Of a DNA stretch of 64,000 nt, positions 1-8,361 are shown one piece after another. The DNA comes from Daldinia sp. FL1419 (taxonomy: Eukaryota > Ascomycota > Sordariomycetes > Xylariales > Hypoxylaceae): positions 1 through 64,000 of the forward strand of contig MU623357.1 of the NCBI GenBank assembly GCA_025201765.1, given 5' to 3'. A program made the translations under genes and the position numbers. Position 1 is the first letter of the stretch. Each line of letters opens with the position of its first letter. A model generated the notes under the pieces. The model ran no database searches and had not been told where the DNA came from. It was given only the letters and a program-made list of their open reading frames with translations.

Positions 1-340
1 GTGGCTCCTATTACCTAATTACACTACACCGGTTCAATATCCAAAAGAGCGTGTAAATCAAAAGAAAAACCCTAGCTCCCCAAGTCTCTTAATCGTCGTG
101 CTGCTCTTCAACTTTCGAACGCTTTTTGTCTCTATTCAACGCTCTCTGGTCTCGATCGTGTGCTTGACGAGCTGATCGGTTGTCATCATTAAGCTCTATA
201 CGTTCAAAAGCTTGTTCAAAAGCTTCCCATCCTGGCCATTCTAACGGTATGCTTGGCTGTGGTCTGACTGCTGACTCTGCTGGCGTCTTTCCAGGCCATG
301 TGTATAGGTTAGGACCCTTTCTTTCGAAATAAGTAACGCG

Positions 341-1426
341 CTACGGTCCATGGGTTATACGATTGTTTAATTGTAAGTCTCTAGGGGTATCGCTCTTGCT
401 CGGAGTAGGCTCTAGTACACGCTTGTGGCCTTGCTTCATGCTGTACATCCTGATCGGTTTACTCTTAGGTAAATGAATAGCTTCGGACGTCATTTCTCGG
501 GGTACCTGCTTTGGCGATGGTTCACTCTTGGTCGTCTCAGAGGTCATAATAGCTACTGGTACTAATACTGGGCTGCTGATCACTCGTATTGCTGCTAATC
601 CTGCTAGTGACTTCATGTAATTGTCGAGCTTTTCGTAATGGTCATCATTTTTGACTGTTGACAGTAGCTCTCGTGGTCTGCGCTTGATCATGTATAGCGT
701 GTAAGCACACCAAAATCCACAAGTCCAACTGTCTCTCTGAGTGATTAAAGGTACTCTATGTAGTTCCTTAGGAATTGGCTTTCTTAGCTTCTCAAGTGTT
801 GTAATCATCTGTTCCTTAATATGATCGGCTCGCTGCTCTGATCCCTGACGAATTGAATCGAAAATCCACAAACGACGCTTCTTTAAGGTATAAGCTGCAA
901 GAAGAAAGTGATTCTGATCGTGAGCCTTTGTTGGTCTTGTACGCTTTGGATCAGATAAATTGGTATGTGCTAATAAGAACAATACTCGAGCTCCTTGTTG
1001 TATAGCTTTCAAAGTGGTCGAACTGAAACTTCCCTTGGAATTGTGACTTAGAGTCCATGCTGATTCCTTTTCGTAGAAGACTTCCTAATCAGGTGTATCA
1101 CGTGTAGCTAGTTCTTAAAAAGCCATGATATGTAAATTATTTAGCTGTTGTTTCTTGGCGTACAATTGTAGGGCTTGGATTAGTGTTAATAATAGGCTGT
1201 TGCGCCAGTGGCTCATATCGATTCCTGGTGGTATTATTGTATTTTTAATTAGATGATTAAATGTAGGCGTGAGGCCTCTAATCTTTTCGGTACTTATGTC
1301 TAGCCAAGGAGATGGGTTCTTGTAATCAGTTAATTTGCCATATTTAATTGGGTGAACGGTCTTTGTTAATGTTTGTAATGATTTGATTACCTCGCTTTGA
1401 GTAGTTGAAGCTGATGAACTGGCCAT
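341..1426 (-). pseudogene. Ulp1/C48-type cysteine protease pseudogene (transposon-associated)
   Basis: One reading frame runs from an ATG at 1426 to a stop at 341 but is interrupted by TAA at 1115-1117 and TAG at 1085-1087; the frame is otherwise kept. The C-terminal half has the C48 (SUMO-protease-like) pattern: His in QNHFLLAAY, Asp in IFDS, then Gln and catalytic Cys in TQRDSWTCGFW. Spacing fits a Ulp1 catalytic core. The N-terminal part (MASSSASTTQ onward) is not recognisable. Such domains are common in fungal transposons and rare as single-copy host genes with this divergence. Both stops can be explained by C-to-T change in a Gln codon (CAA, CAG), as expected of RIP. I infer that the gene is dead. 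Confidence 0.7.
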
Positions 1427-1875
1427 ATTCTGATTTGATGCTGCTGATGGTGGTCGGTGACTGGTAACGATACTGGTATAAAATGCGTGCCGTATGAATT
1501 GCGTTGACTTGATCAGCTGGGATATAAGGTTGTAGAAGAGAAAATTGTAGTAGAGGAGAAAAAGAGTGCTAGAAGAAGAAGATGAATTGACGTTATTTTA
1601 TGTTCTAATTCATGATTGTCGCTTCCTGAATTGGTAAGTGCTTATTGGCTGTAGCTGCGATTTTGGTGTGGTGTGTATGCTTGAACTTGTACGTGAACAC
1701 TGAGCGGCGTTCAGCATCAATTTGATCACACTGATCATGAATAGCCTCTCTCAATACCATGGCTCAATGCCATGGGCTTCTTCCTTCCTCTCTCTCTCTC
1801 TCTCCCCGGGGCTTATTCTTTCAACTTTTTCATCCGAAAACGCTTCATTTCATCTGATCAGGTACCAACCATAAG
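1427..1875. promoter_or_regulatory. Divergent intergenic spacer inside the element
   Basis: This spacer lies between the start of the Ulp1-like gene (leftward) and the start of the unknown gene (rightward), so it would have served as a shared promoter. It contains an inverted CCATGG pair (ACCATGG at 1757-1763 and CCATGGG at 1770-1776) and a pyrimidine tract with a (CT)n run at about 1786-1804. No core promoter element is obvious. Confidence 0.35.
1786..1804 (+). repeat. (CT)n microsatellite
   Basis: A pure CT dinucleotide run precedes a CCCCGGGG palindrome, just upstream of the plus-strand element gene. Confidence 0.8.
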
Positions 1876-2737
1876 ATGTCTTCTCAATTCAAGCCTATAA
1901 ATGCAAGCTCTTCGAGTGACAGCTCCTCGTCTGTATTATCGTCGACAACTAGTATTCTGGACAACAGTGATAGCGATAACGATAGCTCAAATAATCAATC
2001 TATCGTTATTGCTTCATCATTTGGTCGTGCTCCTGCAATGCAATTTGATCAAACTGACAATATGGACGAACTAAAGAAATACTAGAAGTCAATCGCGCAT
2101 ATCAGTGGTCCTCTGCTCGATTTCCATCATCTTATAAATCTTTTCAAAACAGTCTAAGTAATTCCTGGCTGATCAGAACATTTAAATGCTCGGTATGATG
2201 GAATTCGAGGTCCTTGGCGGTGCTGGAGCTAATCAGTATATCCAGTGGAGAATTATCAATGCCGACTTTTGGAAGAACAGTCCTTGTCGTCCTCACTATC
2301 GTGATATAGCTCTATCACAATCATCAATTGAACAGCCCATTGTACATGTCAATATCCGTGGAGGCAGTCCTGTTAGCGAATACATAACCAAAATCTTAAC
2401 CGATTCTTGTTGTATAAGAGGTCTAGTGGTTTAAACATTTGGCTTTCCGAATGAAGTTCTTTGTAAGCTCTGCGAAGAACACTTCCAATCGTCTGATTCT
2501 GAGAGTCGTGCTGGCATGTGGCCGTTCTTTAGATATCATACTCTTCCTGGCGAAAACAACTGTAGTAACTGCCTGTATATCATAACTAAATGCAACCTTC
2601 GGACTTCAGAACTTAAATTCCTTCGTGCTCGGGCTGATCGTATGCCACCTATTCGCGAGGACGTAACTGAAGAAAGCTCCCCAACAATCAACAAATATAA
2701 CGGTCGGAAACTGGCGAGAAAAATACTTTCGGCTTAG
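1876..2737 (+). pseudogene. Unknown transposon-type gene, frameshifted
   Basis: The frame opens at ATG 1876 with a Ser/Asp-rich, low-complexity N-terminus and stops at 2083-2085. A frame with protein-like composition (RAYQWSSARFPSSYKSF) then runs from about 2088 to 2180, and a third frame runs 2186-2737 with one TAA at 2432-2434. The last part carries a Cys/His cluster (CKLCEEHF, then a later C-x-x-C), perhaps a degenerate zinc-binding motif. At least two frame changes and one stop are needed to read through, so this is a relic unless an intron explains some of them. I do not recognise the family. Its place between the Ulp1-like and gag-like genes argues for an element gene. Confidence 0.5.
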
Positions 2738-2877
2738 ACGTAAAAAAAAAAGACAACATCAAAATATTGCTGTATAACCAATGTAACAATCTGATCAGCG
2801 GTCGGTCTCTGTGTATGTAGAATCCAAAAATAAGATAAAAATAAAATAGAAAAAAATATTTGGTCCAATACCTATTC

Positions 2878-3778
2878 CTAGCCGGGGTCGTGACTATCGT
2901 CGTAGTAGGTTCCAATAAGTGCTCTTTTCGTCTGATCGTGTACTTGGTAGTGGTTCTTAATATATAATTCGTCCTCGGCCCATCTCTTGATGACTTTTCG
3001 AAATTGGGTCATACACGTAGTGGTCAGGGTTGACGTTCGTAGCATCTGCTTCGGCTTCCTTGAAAGCTCCAGCATAATCTCTGATCAGATCGGTAACATC
3101 AACAACATCAGATAAAGTAGGTCCTTTCCCAAGATCTCCGAGCCTCTCTCGAACAGACTTAAATCTCTCGGAATCACGTGGGGTGAACTCGAACTTCAAC
3201 TGATCGTAAGCTTGGTCCCAAGTAGCAGCTCCATAGATAGCAACTTCGACTTGCCTCTTGATGTTCCTATCGACTGTCCAGTAAGGTAGCTCTGCGATCA
3301 TGTCATCCTCAGCTGTTCTGTAGCGTCGAAAAACATGTTGTACATACTTAAGCCATTGAGTTACATTCGATCCATGGAACAAGCAATGAGAGTAACAACT
3401 GGGTTCAGGCAAAACTGGCTGGTATCCGATGACTAAATGAGCGCCCATGCCCTGATCAGGAGCGCCAGTCCCTGGAGTAGGTGTAGGGGCTGCTGCTACA
3501 GAGTCTTGAGCAATGCGTGTAGGTGCTCTCGGCATGCATCTTGTAGTAACTGACGAGACTGTAGCTGGTTGCTCTTGATGTACGACGATAGGCGTAGTGC
3601 TGATCAGCTGGGTAGACGGTAGTTCTTGACTTTTGCTAGGTGACTTGACAGTAGGAGGGTCTTGCTGTATGGTGTCTATGAGGGGTGCTGATAGAGGTGC
3701 TAGGGGGGCTAGTAGGGGTGCTTCATAGGGCGATGATGTGCTGATCAGACAGGAAACAACTCTTGAGGGTCTATTCAT
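2878..3778 (-). pseudogene. Gag-like protein gene, frameshifted
   Basis: The frame opens at ATG 3778 and runs to 2957. A second frame (3075 down to 2878) continues the protein-like sequence with FRKVIKRWAEDELYIKNHYQ, so a one-base shift near 3020 is likely. The N-terminal ~130 residues are Pro/Ser/Thr-rich. The middle resembles a retrotransposon gag core: a Phe-His-Gly start, the WLKYVQHVFRRY helix, ELP, then VEVAIYGAATWDQAYDQLK and EFTPRDSERF. No reverse transcriptase, integrase or Cys-knuckle is seen nearby. It could be an isolated gag relic or an unrelated protein with a gag-like fold. Confidence 0.5.
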
Positions 3779-3900
3779 ATCCAGAAAAAGCGTGTGGAAA
3801 CCCTAAAAGAGGTTGTTCCATGGAAGCTAAAGGTAGCTTCAATTATGTAATTACGCTACGCAATTCAATATGTGGCTAAGCATAAGGCTGATCAACTAGG

Positions 3901-4842
3901 ATGTGGCTGGGTGAAATGCAAGGCTAGCCAATCAGAAGAGGCTGGCATGGCTGGCCAATCAGAAAAAAGCTCATATATTTGGCTAATAAAACGTAAATAA
4001 TTTATAAAACCCTCAAAATCCAAGCTTTTTCAATTTAAAAAAATGTTTTAATATCTTAATTAAATAAGGAAAAATAATAAAAATTAAAAAAATTAAATAT
4101 ATAAGGTTATTTAAGATTTAAAAATTATAAGGTCAATATGTGGGGTTGTCATGCTAAGTAAGGTGCCATTTTTTCATTACCCATACAATTTCGTTACGAC
4201 AAAAAACCTTAAGAAAAACTTAAGGCATACCTGGCCTAGAACACCCTACCTAGTACCTAGGTACCTAGTTTAGGCACCTTACAAGCTTATATAATAAAAT
4301 GCCCCGCATATCAAGGCCGCTTCCCACATCTTGTCCGCTTGTCCTACGAAGCTTACTGCAAGTACCTATGTTCTTGGCATCGAAGCCCCAGCAGCTTGGG
4401 CTTCGCGTCAACCAAAAGAATTCACAAAAATACGGACCCGCCTAAGCTGACAAGGGGAGGTGAGAACTCATCAGCGGCACAACCAATCAAGAGATAAGCT
4501 ACCAAATGACAGCACAGCATACGTCATTGAGCTGTTCAAGCAGCAAGGTGCGCATCAAATCAAGAACTCAAGGCAAGGTGAGGCCCAAGACACGTAGAAA
4601 TTCTATGAACTTGTCGTACGACTGAGGTAGCTTTGCTTCCAAGATGAACAACAAAACCTTGAGGAATTATCCTAAGGCATCATTACCTCCCATCCCCGAA
4701 TATACCTATTGTGTTGTTAAATAGCCAAGTATACAGACATATCTAACTATACCTTACATCAAACACATACACCACATCTACCTATATCCCATATCCCACA
4801 CGATTGTATACATGAAACAGAACAGGCGGCAATTCAGACAAG
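3901..4842. other. Gene-free AT-rich DNA and FA-hydroxylase promoter
   Basis: Roughly 3990-4140 is strongly AT-rich with many A/T homopolymers, as in RIP-mutated DNA. At 4230-4275 there is a cluster of CCTAGGTACCTAG-type palindromes. The rest is the presumed promoter and leader of the gene starting at 4843. No gene is supportable. Confidence 0.6.
4230..4275. repeat. TACCTAGGTACCTAG palindromic motif cluster
   Basis: Overlapping CCTAGG and GGTACC palindromes make up most of this short tract. The same words recur in many intergenic regions of the window and I saw none of these clusters inside a gene model. Confidence 0.7.
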
Positions 4843-5841
4843 ATGGATCTCCTTCTATCTCTTCCGATAGTCTCGTATTTCGGTGGACCCATGCTCTCGT
4901 CGTGGTCGGGTTCGCTAAATCTTCTATTCTTCTATATGACCTGGACGACGCTTGTCCTATCTCACTCTCCTCTGAAGATCGAGTTAGTTGGTACTTTAGC
5001 AGTGCGCATAGTGTTTTGGCTATTGCCTTCGCTCCTTTTCTTGATATTCGACACGCTAGTACCCAGCTTAGCAGAATCTATTAAGCTCTACGGCTCTAGA
5101 TCTCTACCTCGGCGCAGTGCCGTCTCCTTACTTCGACAAGTCCTGCTCGCTATATTCAACCTCGCGTTGAGCACCGCAGTCCAAGCTGGTATTTCCACAG
5201 GCGCAGGAACGTTTTTGCACCGGCCGCTCTTCAAGACTAGTACGGCGCTGCCACTTCCCTGGCAGATCGCGAAGCACATTTTGATGTTGTACACCGCGCG
5301 CGAAATTCTGACGTATTACCTCCATCGGTTTGTGTTACACTCTCGGGGGAAAGTGGCGAGATTGCATAGCGCATACGCACACTCGCGCAAGCATGCCGCT
5401 CCATATGCGTTGATGCTGTATGCGGATCATCCGCTACCGCTTCTGTTTAATCGCACTTTGCCGGTATACCTGCCTGCCATGATGATCCAGCCACACCTTC
5501 TTACATATTTCTTATTTACAATCTTAACCACGTTAGAGGAGATGCTGTCCATGTCTGGCTACAGCATAGTACCGGGCATTATTATGGGAGGTATCGCGCG
5601 GCGTACTGCTACACATTACGCAAGTGGTGGACGCGGGAACTTTGGTGCTTGGGGGCTGCTAGACTGGGCCAGCGGCACAAGCGTGGGTAAAGATGTAGTG
5701 GAGGATATTCACGACGAAGCGGAAAAGCACCAGGTCAAGGAACGAGGCCAAAAGGCCGTGAGTGATACAGGAAGTATTGTACAAGACGGCATCAGCAACC
5801 TAAAGAAGGGTCGCAAAAGCCGGAAGAAGAGCGTGGATTGA
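4843..5841 (+). CDS. Fatty acid hydroxylase / sterol desaturase superfamily membrane protein
   Basis: A single-exon gene of 332 aa in good ATG context (AAGATGG). It has several hydrophobic segments (about residues 5-40, 50-75, 95-115, 140-160, 205-235) and the histidine pattern of the di-iron FA_hydroxylase superfamily: HRFVLH (161-166), HSAYAHSRKH (175-184), and THYASGGRGNFGAW (257-270) followed by LLDWASGT. The last block matches the family's H-x(n)-N-[FY]-G...D...GT signature. The C-terminus after ~285 is charged and Lys-rich. The family acts on membrane lipids (sterols, sphingoid bases, fatty acids) in the ER; the substrate here is unknown. The His boxes are looser than in ERG25 or ERG3, so it is probably not a core ergosterol enzyme. 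Confidence 0.8.
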   Translation: MDLLLSLPIVSYFGGPMLSSWSGSLNLLFFYMTWTTLVLSHSPLKIELVGTLAVRIVFWLLPSLLFLIFDTLVPSLAESIKLYGSRSLPRRSAVSLLRQVLLAIFNLALSTAVQAGISTGAGTFLHRPLFKTSTALPLPWQIAKHILMLYTAREILTYYLHRFVLHSRGKVARLHSAYAHSRKHAAPYALMLYADHPLPLLFNRTLPVYLPAMMIQPHLLTYFLFTILTTLEEMLSMSGYSIVPGIIMGGIARRTATHYASGGRGNFGAWGLLDWASGTSVGKDVVEDIHDEAEKHQVKERGQKAVSDTGSIVQDGISNLKKGRKSRKKSVD

Positions 5842-6084
5842 CTATAGATCGATCTCTTATTTTAGGAAACTAAAATGCGATAGATAGCAGTACTATCTAG
5901 GTTAGGCTATATCTGCGGAATATATGAGGAGATGATTTGGCTCGGAGTTTGGCGTAAAGAGCAGGAGGCCAAAAGGTGTACATACGGATACGGTTTGGAT
6001 ACGATTGTACGAGATGATATGTGAATGATCAGCGCAATGATATGAATTATACATTTTAGCAACTACTATATTTATTAACTACTA

Positions 6085-6341
6085 CACCTCCGCCAGGATG
6101 GTAAATGTTAGCGGCCTCCACTGGCTCCAGTCAGAATATCATTGTAACTGCCAGGGAGTTTTGTATGAGAAATCCCCTGGCTTTTACTTATCTATCTGGA
6201 ATTTTCCACTCGCACAAGCCACAACACCGTAGTCAAATGAAGCTATTGTGTATTTTTTCTATAAAAATGGCATATAAGTTACTTGCGGAGCCTTGAATGG
6301 GGCGGTGGAGGCCGCTAACATTTACCATCCTGGCGGAGGTG
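6085..6341. mobile_element. MITE-like element with 37-bp perfect terminal inverted repeats
   Basis: The termini 6085-6121 and 6305-6341 are perfect inverted copies over 37 bp, beginning CACCTCCGCCAGG. The element is 257 bp long and is flanked by TA on both sides (6083-6084 and 6342-6343). The interior has no meaningful coding frame. A TA duplication with long TIRs and no transposase fits a non-autonomous Tc1/mariner (pogo/Fot1-like) element. Perfect arms suggest recent insertion or a hairpin-forming unit. It sits 243 bp downstream of the FA-hydroxylase gene, probably in or near its 3' UTR. Confidence 0.85.
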
Positions 6342-6342
6342 T

Positions 6343-6370
6343 ATTAACCTTAACTATATTAACCTTAACA
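6343..6370 (+). repeat. Duplicated ATTAACCTTAAC word beside the MITE
   Basis: The 12-bp word ATTAACCTTAAC occurs twice, at 6343-6354 and 6359-6370, directly next to the right end of the 257 bp element. It may be unrelated to transposition. Confidence 0.6.
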
Positions 6371-6403
6371 TAGCGCTGTACTACAGTATGTAGTATATAC
6401 CTA

Positions 6404-6657
6404 GCAAGTGGGTGACAAAAAAATTTGCAGACTCCTACTCATTCCACTAACACTTACATCTATACCTATTATTAATTTCAATAGCAAATTAAACATATAA
6501 TATTGAAAAAAATTATAAAAATATTTTCAGCTCTCCCATATTAAGCACATAATTTTAAAATTAAATTTGATTATTAGGTGTTATAAAATACATCTTTAAA
6601 GTTGAAGTATATGTTAAGGAGATTCAAAGTATGTAAATTTTTTTGTCACCCACTTGC
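6404..6657. mobile_element. Second MITE-like element, 23-bp terminal inverted repeats, AT-rich interior
   Basis: GCAAGTGGGTGACAAAAAAA begins the left arm at 6404 and its reverse complement ends at 6657; the match covers 23 bp and then becomes imperfect. The element is 254 bp, very AT-rich inside, and flanked by CTA on both sides (6401-6403, 6658-6660), a possible 3-bp target duplication. Its termini share nothing with the element at 6085-6341. A 3-bp duplication would suggest a PIF/Harbinger-like mover, but CTA is not that family's usual TWA target, so the class stays open. Confidence 0.75.
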
Positions 6658-6660
6658 CTA

Positions 6661-7014
6661 GGTATGCATACCCAATTTATAAGGACCCTTGTGCTACCCC
6701 CCCGCTCTAATCGATAAAGCTTCAGCTCTAAGATGCCTGTCTAGTGGCGTCATATTTCTAGTTGCCTTTGTTGCCCCCCTGTCCCCCATGTCCTGGCGGG
6801 GCGATACGACGATTATTCAGACTAATACGAAACCCTTCCTACTTATGTACAAACAGATAAATATACGGATTCTTTCAAGGGACAAATAGGCAGGACTTCC
6901 ATTTTGAACCCTTTCATCCGAATCGATCCGACCTTAACGTTTTTCATCAGTTAACCGACCCGACATCCATCAACAGAACAGAAAAAAGAAAAAAAAGAAA
7001 AAAACTAGATCACC
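6661..7014. promoter_or_regulatory. Promoter/leader region of the UCH gene
   Basis: No gene lies in this 350 bp. It ends in an A-rich leader (two runs of A around 6983-7003) directly before ATG 7015, as is common in fungal 5' UTRs. Confidence 0.45.
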
Positions 7015-7833
7015 ATGTCGACAAACACAAACCCCGACCCATCCCTGGGCTCCTTAGCCTTCATCCCGCTCGAGGCGAACCCGGAGCTCATGACCTCCCT
7101 ACTCCACAAGCTCGGCCTAAGCCAAGCCCTCCAGATCCACGACGTATACTCCATCACAGAGCCCGAGCTTCTCGCCTTCGTGCCCCGGCCCGCTCTCGCC
7201 CTGCTCCTCGTATTCCCCGTCTCGGCTACCTACGAGTCGCACCGCTTAGCCGAGGACGCGGGCGCCCAAGAGTACGCCGGGAGCGGAGACGCCGAGCCCG
7301 TGCTTTGGTATAAGCAGACGATCCGTAATGCCTGCGGGATGATGGGTCTGCTGCATGCTGTGTCGAACGGGCCTGCGCGGGGCTTCGTCGGTAAGTCCAC
7401 CTGTCCAACTCTCCTCCTCCCCTTCTCCCAACCTGAGACCACTGTAACTAACCCCCTCTTAGAACCAAACACCCCTCTCCACCGCCTCATAACCGCTTCA
7501 ATCCCCCTCCCTCCCGCCCAACGCTCCGCCCTCCTAGAAAAGACCCCCGAGCTCGCCGCCGCACACCAAGAGGCCGCGAGCCAGGGCGCGACTAGCGCCC
7601 CCGACGCCCAGGACGACGTCGACCTACACTACGTGTGCTTCGTCAAGACAGAGGACGGCACACTATGGGAGCTTGACGGTCGCCGCAAAGGACCCATTGC
7701 CCGCGGAAAGCTCGCTGACGGCGAGGATGTGCTCTCCGAAAAGGCCCTCTTGTGGGGTCCGCTGCAGTTCCTCGAGCGAGGAGGTGGAGATATGAGATTC
7801 AGCTGCGTTGCTTTGGCCGGGTCTTTGGATTAG
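7015..7833 (+). CDS. Ubiquitin carboxyl-terminal hydrolase, UCH-L3/Yuh1 family
   Basis: Exons 7015-7390 and 7463-7833 give 248 aa. The intron (7391-7462, GTAAGT...CTCTTAG, branch TAACTAAC) is 72 bp and has no stop, so the genomic frame also reads straight through. Peptidase C12 residues are all present: oxyanion Gln101 and nucleophile Cys107 in QTIRNACG, His181 in DLHYVCF, Asp197 in LWELDGRRKGP. Length fits the family (230-250 aa). The enzyme removes small adducts from the ubiquitin C-terminus and processes ubiquitin precursors in cytosol and nucleus. Codon use is more GC-rich than in its surroundings, which is usual for well-expressed genes. Confidence 0.93.
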   Translation: MSTNTNPDPSLGSLAFIPLEANPELMTSLLHKLGLSQALQIHDVYSITEPELLAFVPRPALALLLVFPVSATYESHRLAEDAGAQEYAGSGDAEPVLWYKQTIRNACGMMGLLHAVSNGPARGFVGKSTCPTLLLPFSQPETTVTNPLLEPNTPLHRLITASIPLPPAQRSALLEKTPELAAAHQEAASQGATSAPDAQDDVDLHYVCFVKTEDGTLWELDGRRKGPIARGKLADGEDVLSEKALLWGPLQFLERGGGDMRFSCVALAGSLD

Positions 7834-8361
7834 GACGGCAATGGGAGAAGACAATTGTTGACTGCCTCTTTGGGCACATAAGGGATCTACTTTCAAATAA
7901 TGGAAAGGAGAGAAGGTAATTGTAAGTCAAGTCGAACCAAGCCGCAGCGCAGATGCGATATTCATGGCTACGGTTTTCGAAAAGTCCAGGCTGCTTGTAA
8001 TGGGCGCGCAGATAAACGGCTATACACTTAAGAGTCTTGCGGGAGGAAGGCTTATAGGGTTGTTTATTCTACCTAGAACGGCTAATCCACCGCTCTAGTC
8101 CTAGTCTCGACAGAAGTAATGCGATGAATGCTCCTAATAATGCCACTTGCAGTTGGGCTTTGGTAATCTTTGTCGGATTCTAGGAACAGCGTTTAGCAAT
8201 CTTCAGAGCAACGGCCTGATCCGTAATAACCTCCCTCTTCCACCATCCGTATCCTGCAGATAAACCACCGTAAGCAATCTTCTAGCTAACGTGCCTAATA
8301 GCACCATATACACCCCCCAACTAATCTTCTCCCGAGGTCCACGATTCGCCCCCGAGAGGGT
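7834..8361. other. Gene-free intergenic stretch (convergent 3' ends)
   Basis: The UCH gene ends on the left and the minus-strand gene ends on the right, so this holds two 3' UTRs. Nothing else is seen. Confidence 0.6.

Larger units (their letters stand above)
1..3900. mobile_element. Decayed composite mobile-element block with Ulp1-like, unknown and gag-like genes
   Basis: Three broken reading frames lie close together: a Ulp1-type protease on the minus strand, an unknown Ser-rich-start gene on the plus strand, and a gag-like gene on the minus strand. The first two are divergent around a 450 bp spacer. All contain stops or frameshifts. A similar A/T-rich stretch (TTCAATAT next to TAATTAC and CTAC) occurs near positions 15-42 and again near 3847-3872, and an AGCGTGT word followed by an AACCCTA word occurs near 47-74 and 3787-3808, which suggests related terminal or internal repeats. 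The block may begin left of the window. Fungal DNA transposons of several classes carry Ulp1 domains and retrotransposons carry gag; I cannot assign this block to a named class, and it may be two elements side by side. Confidence 0.6.

Noticed and set aside
6105..6296. 63-codon frame within the first MITE
   Set aside because: Too short for a transposase and made largely of the inverted repeat.
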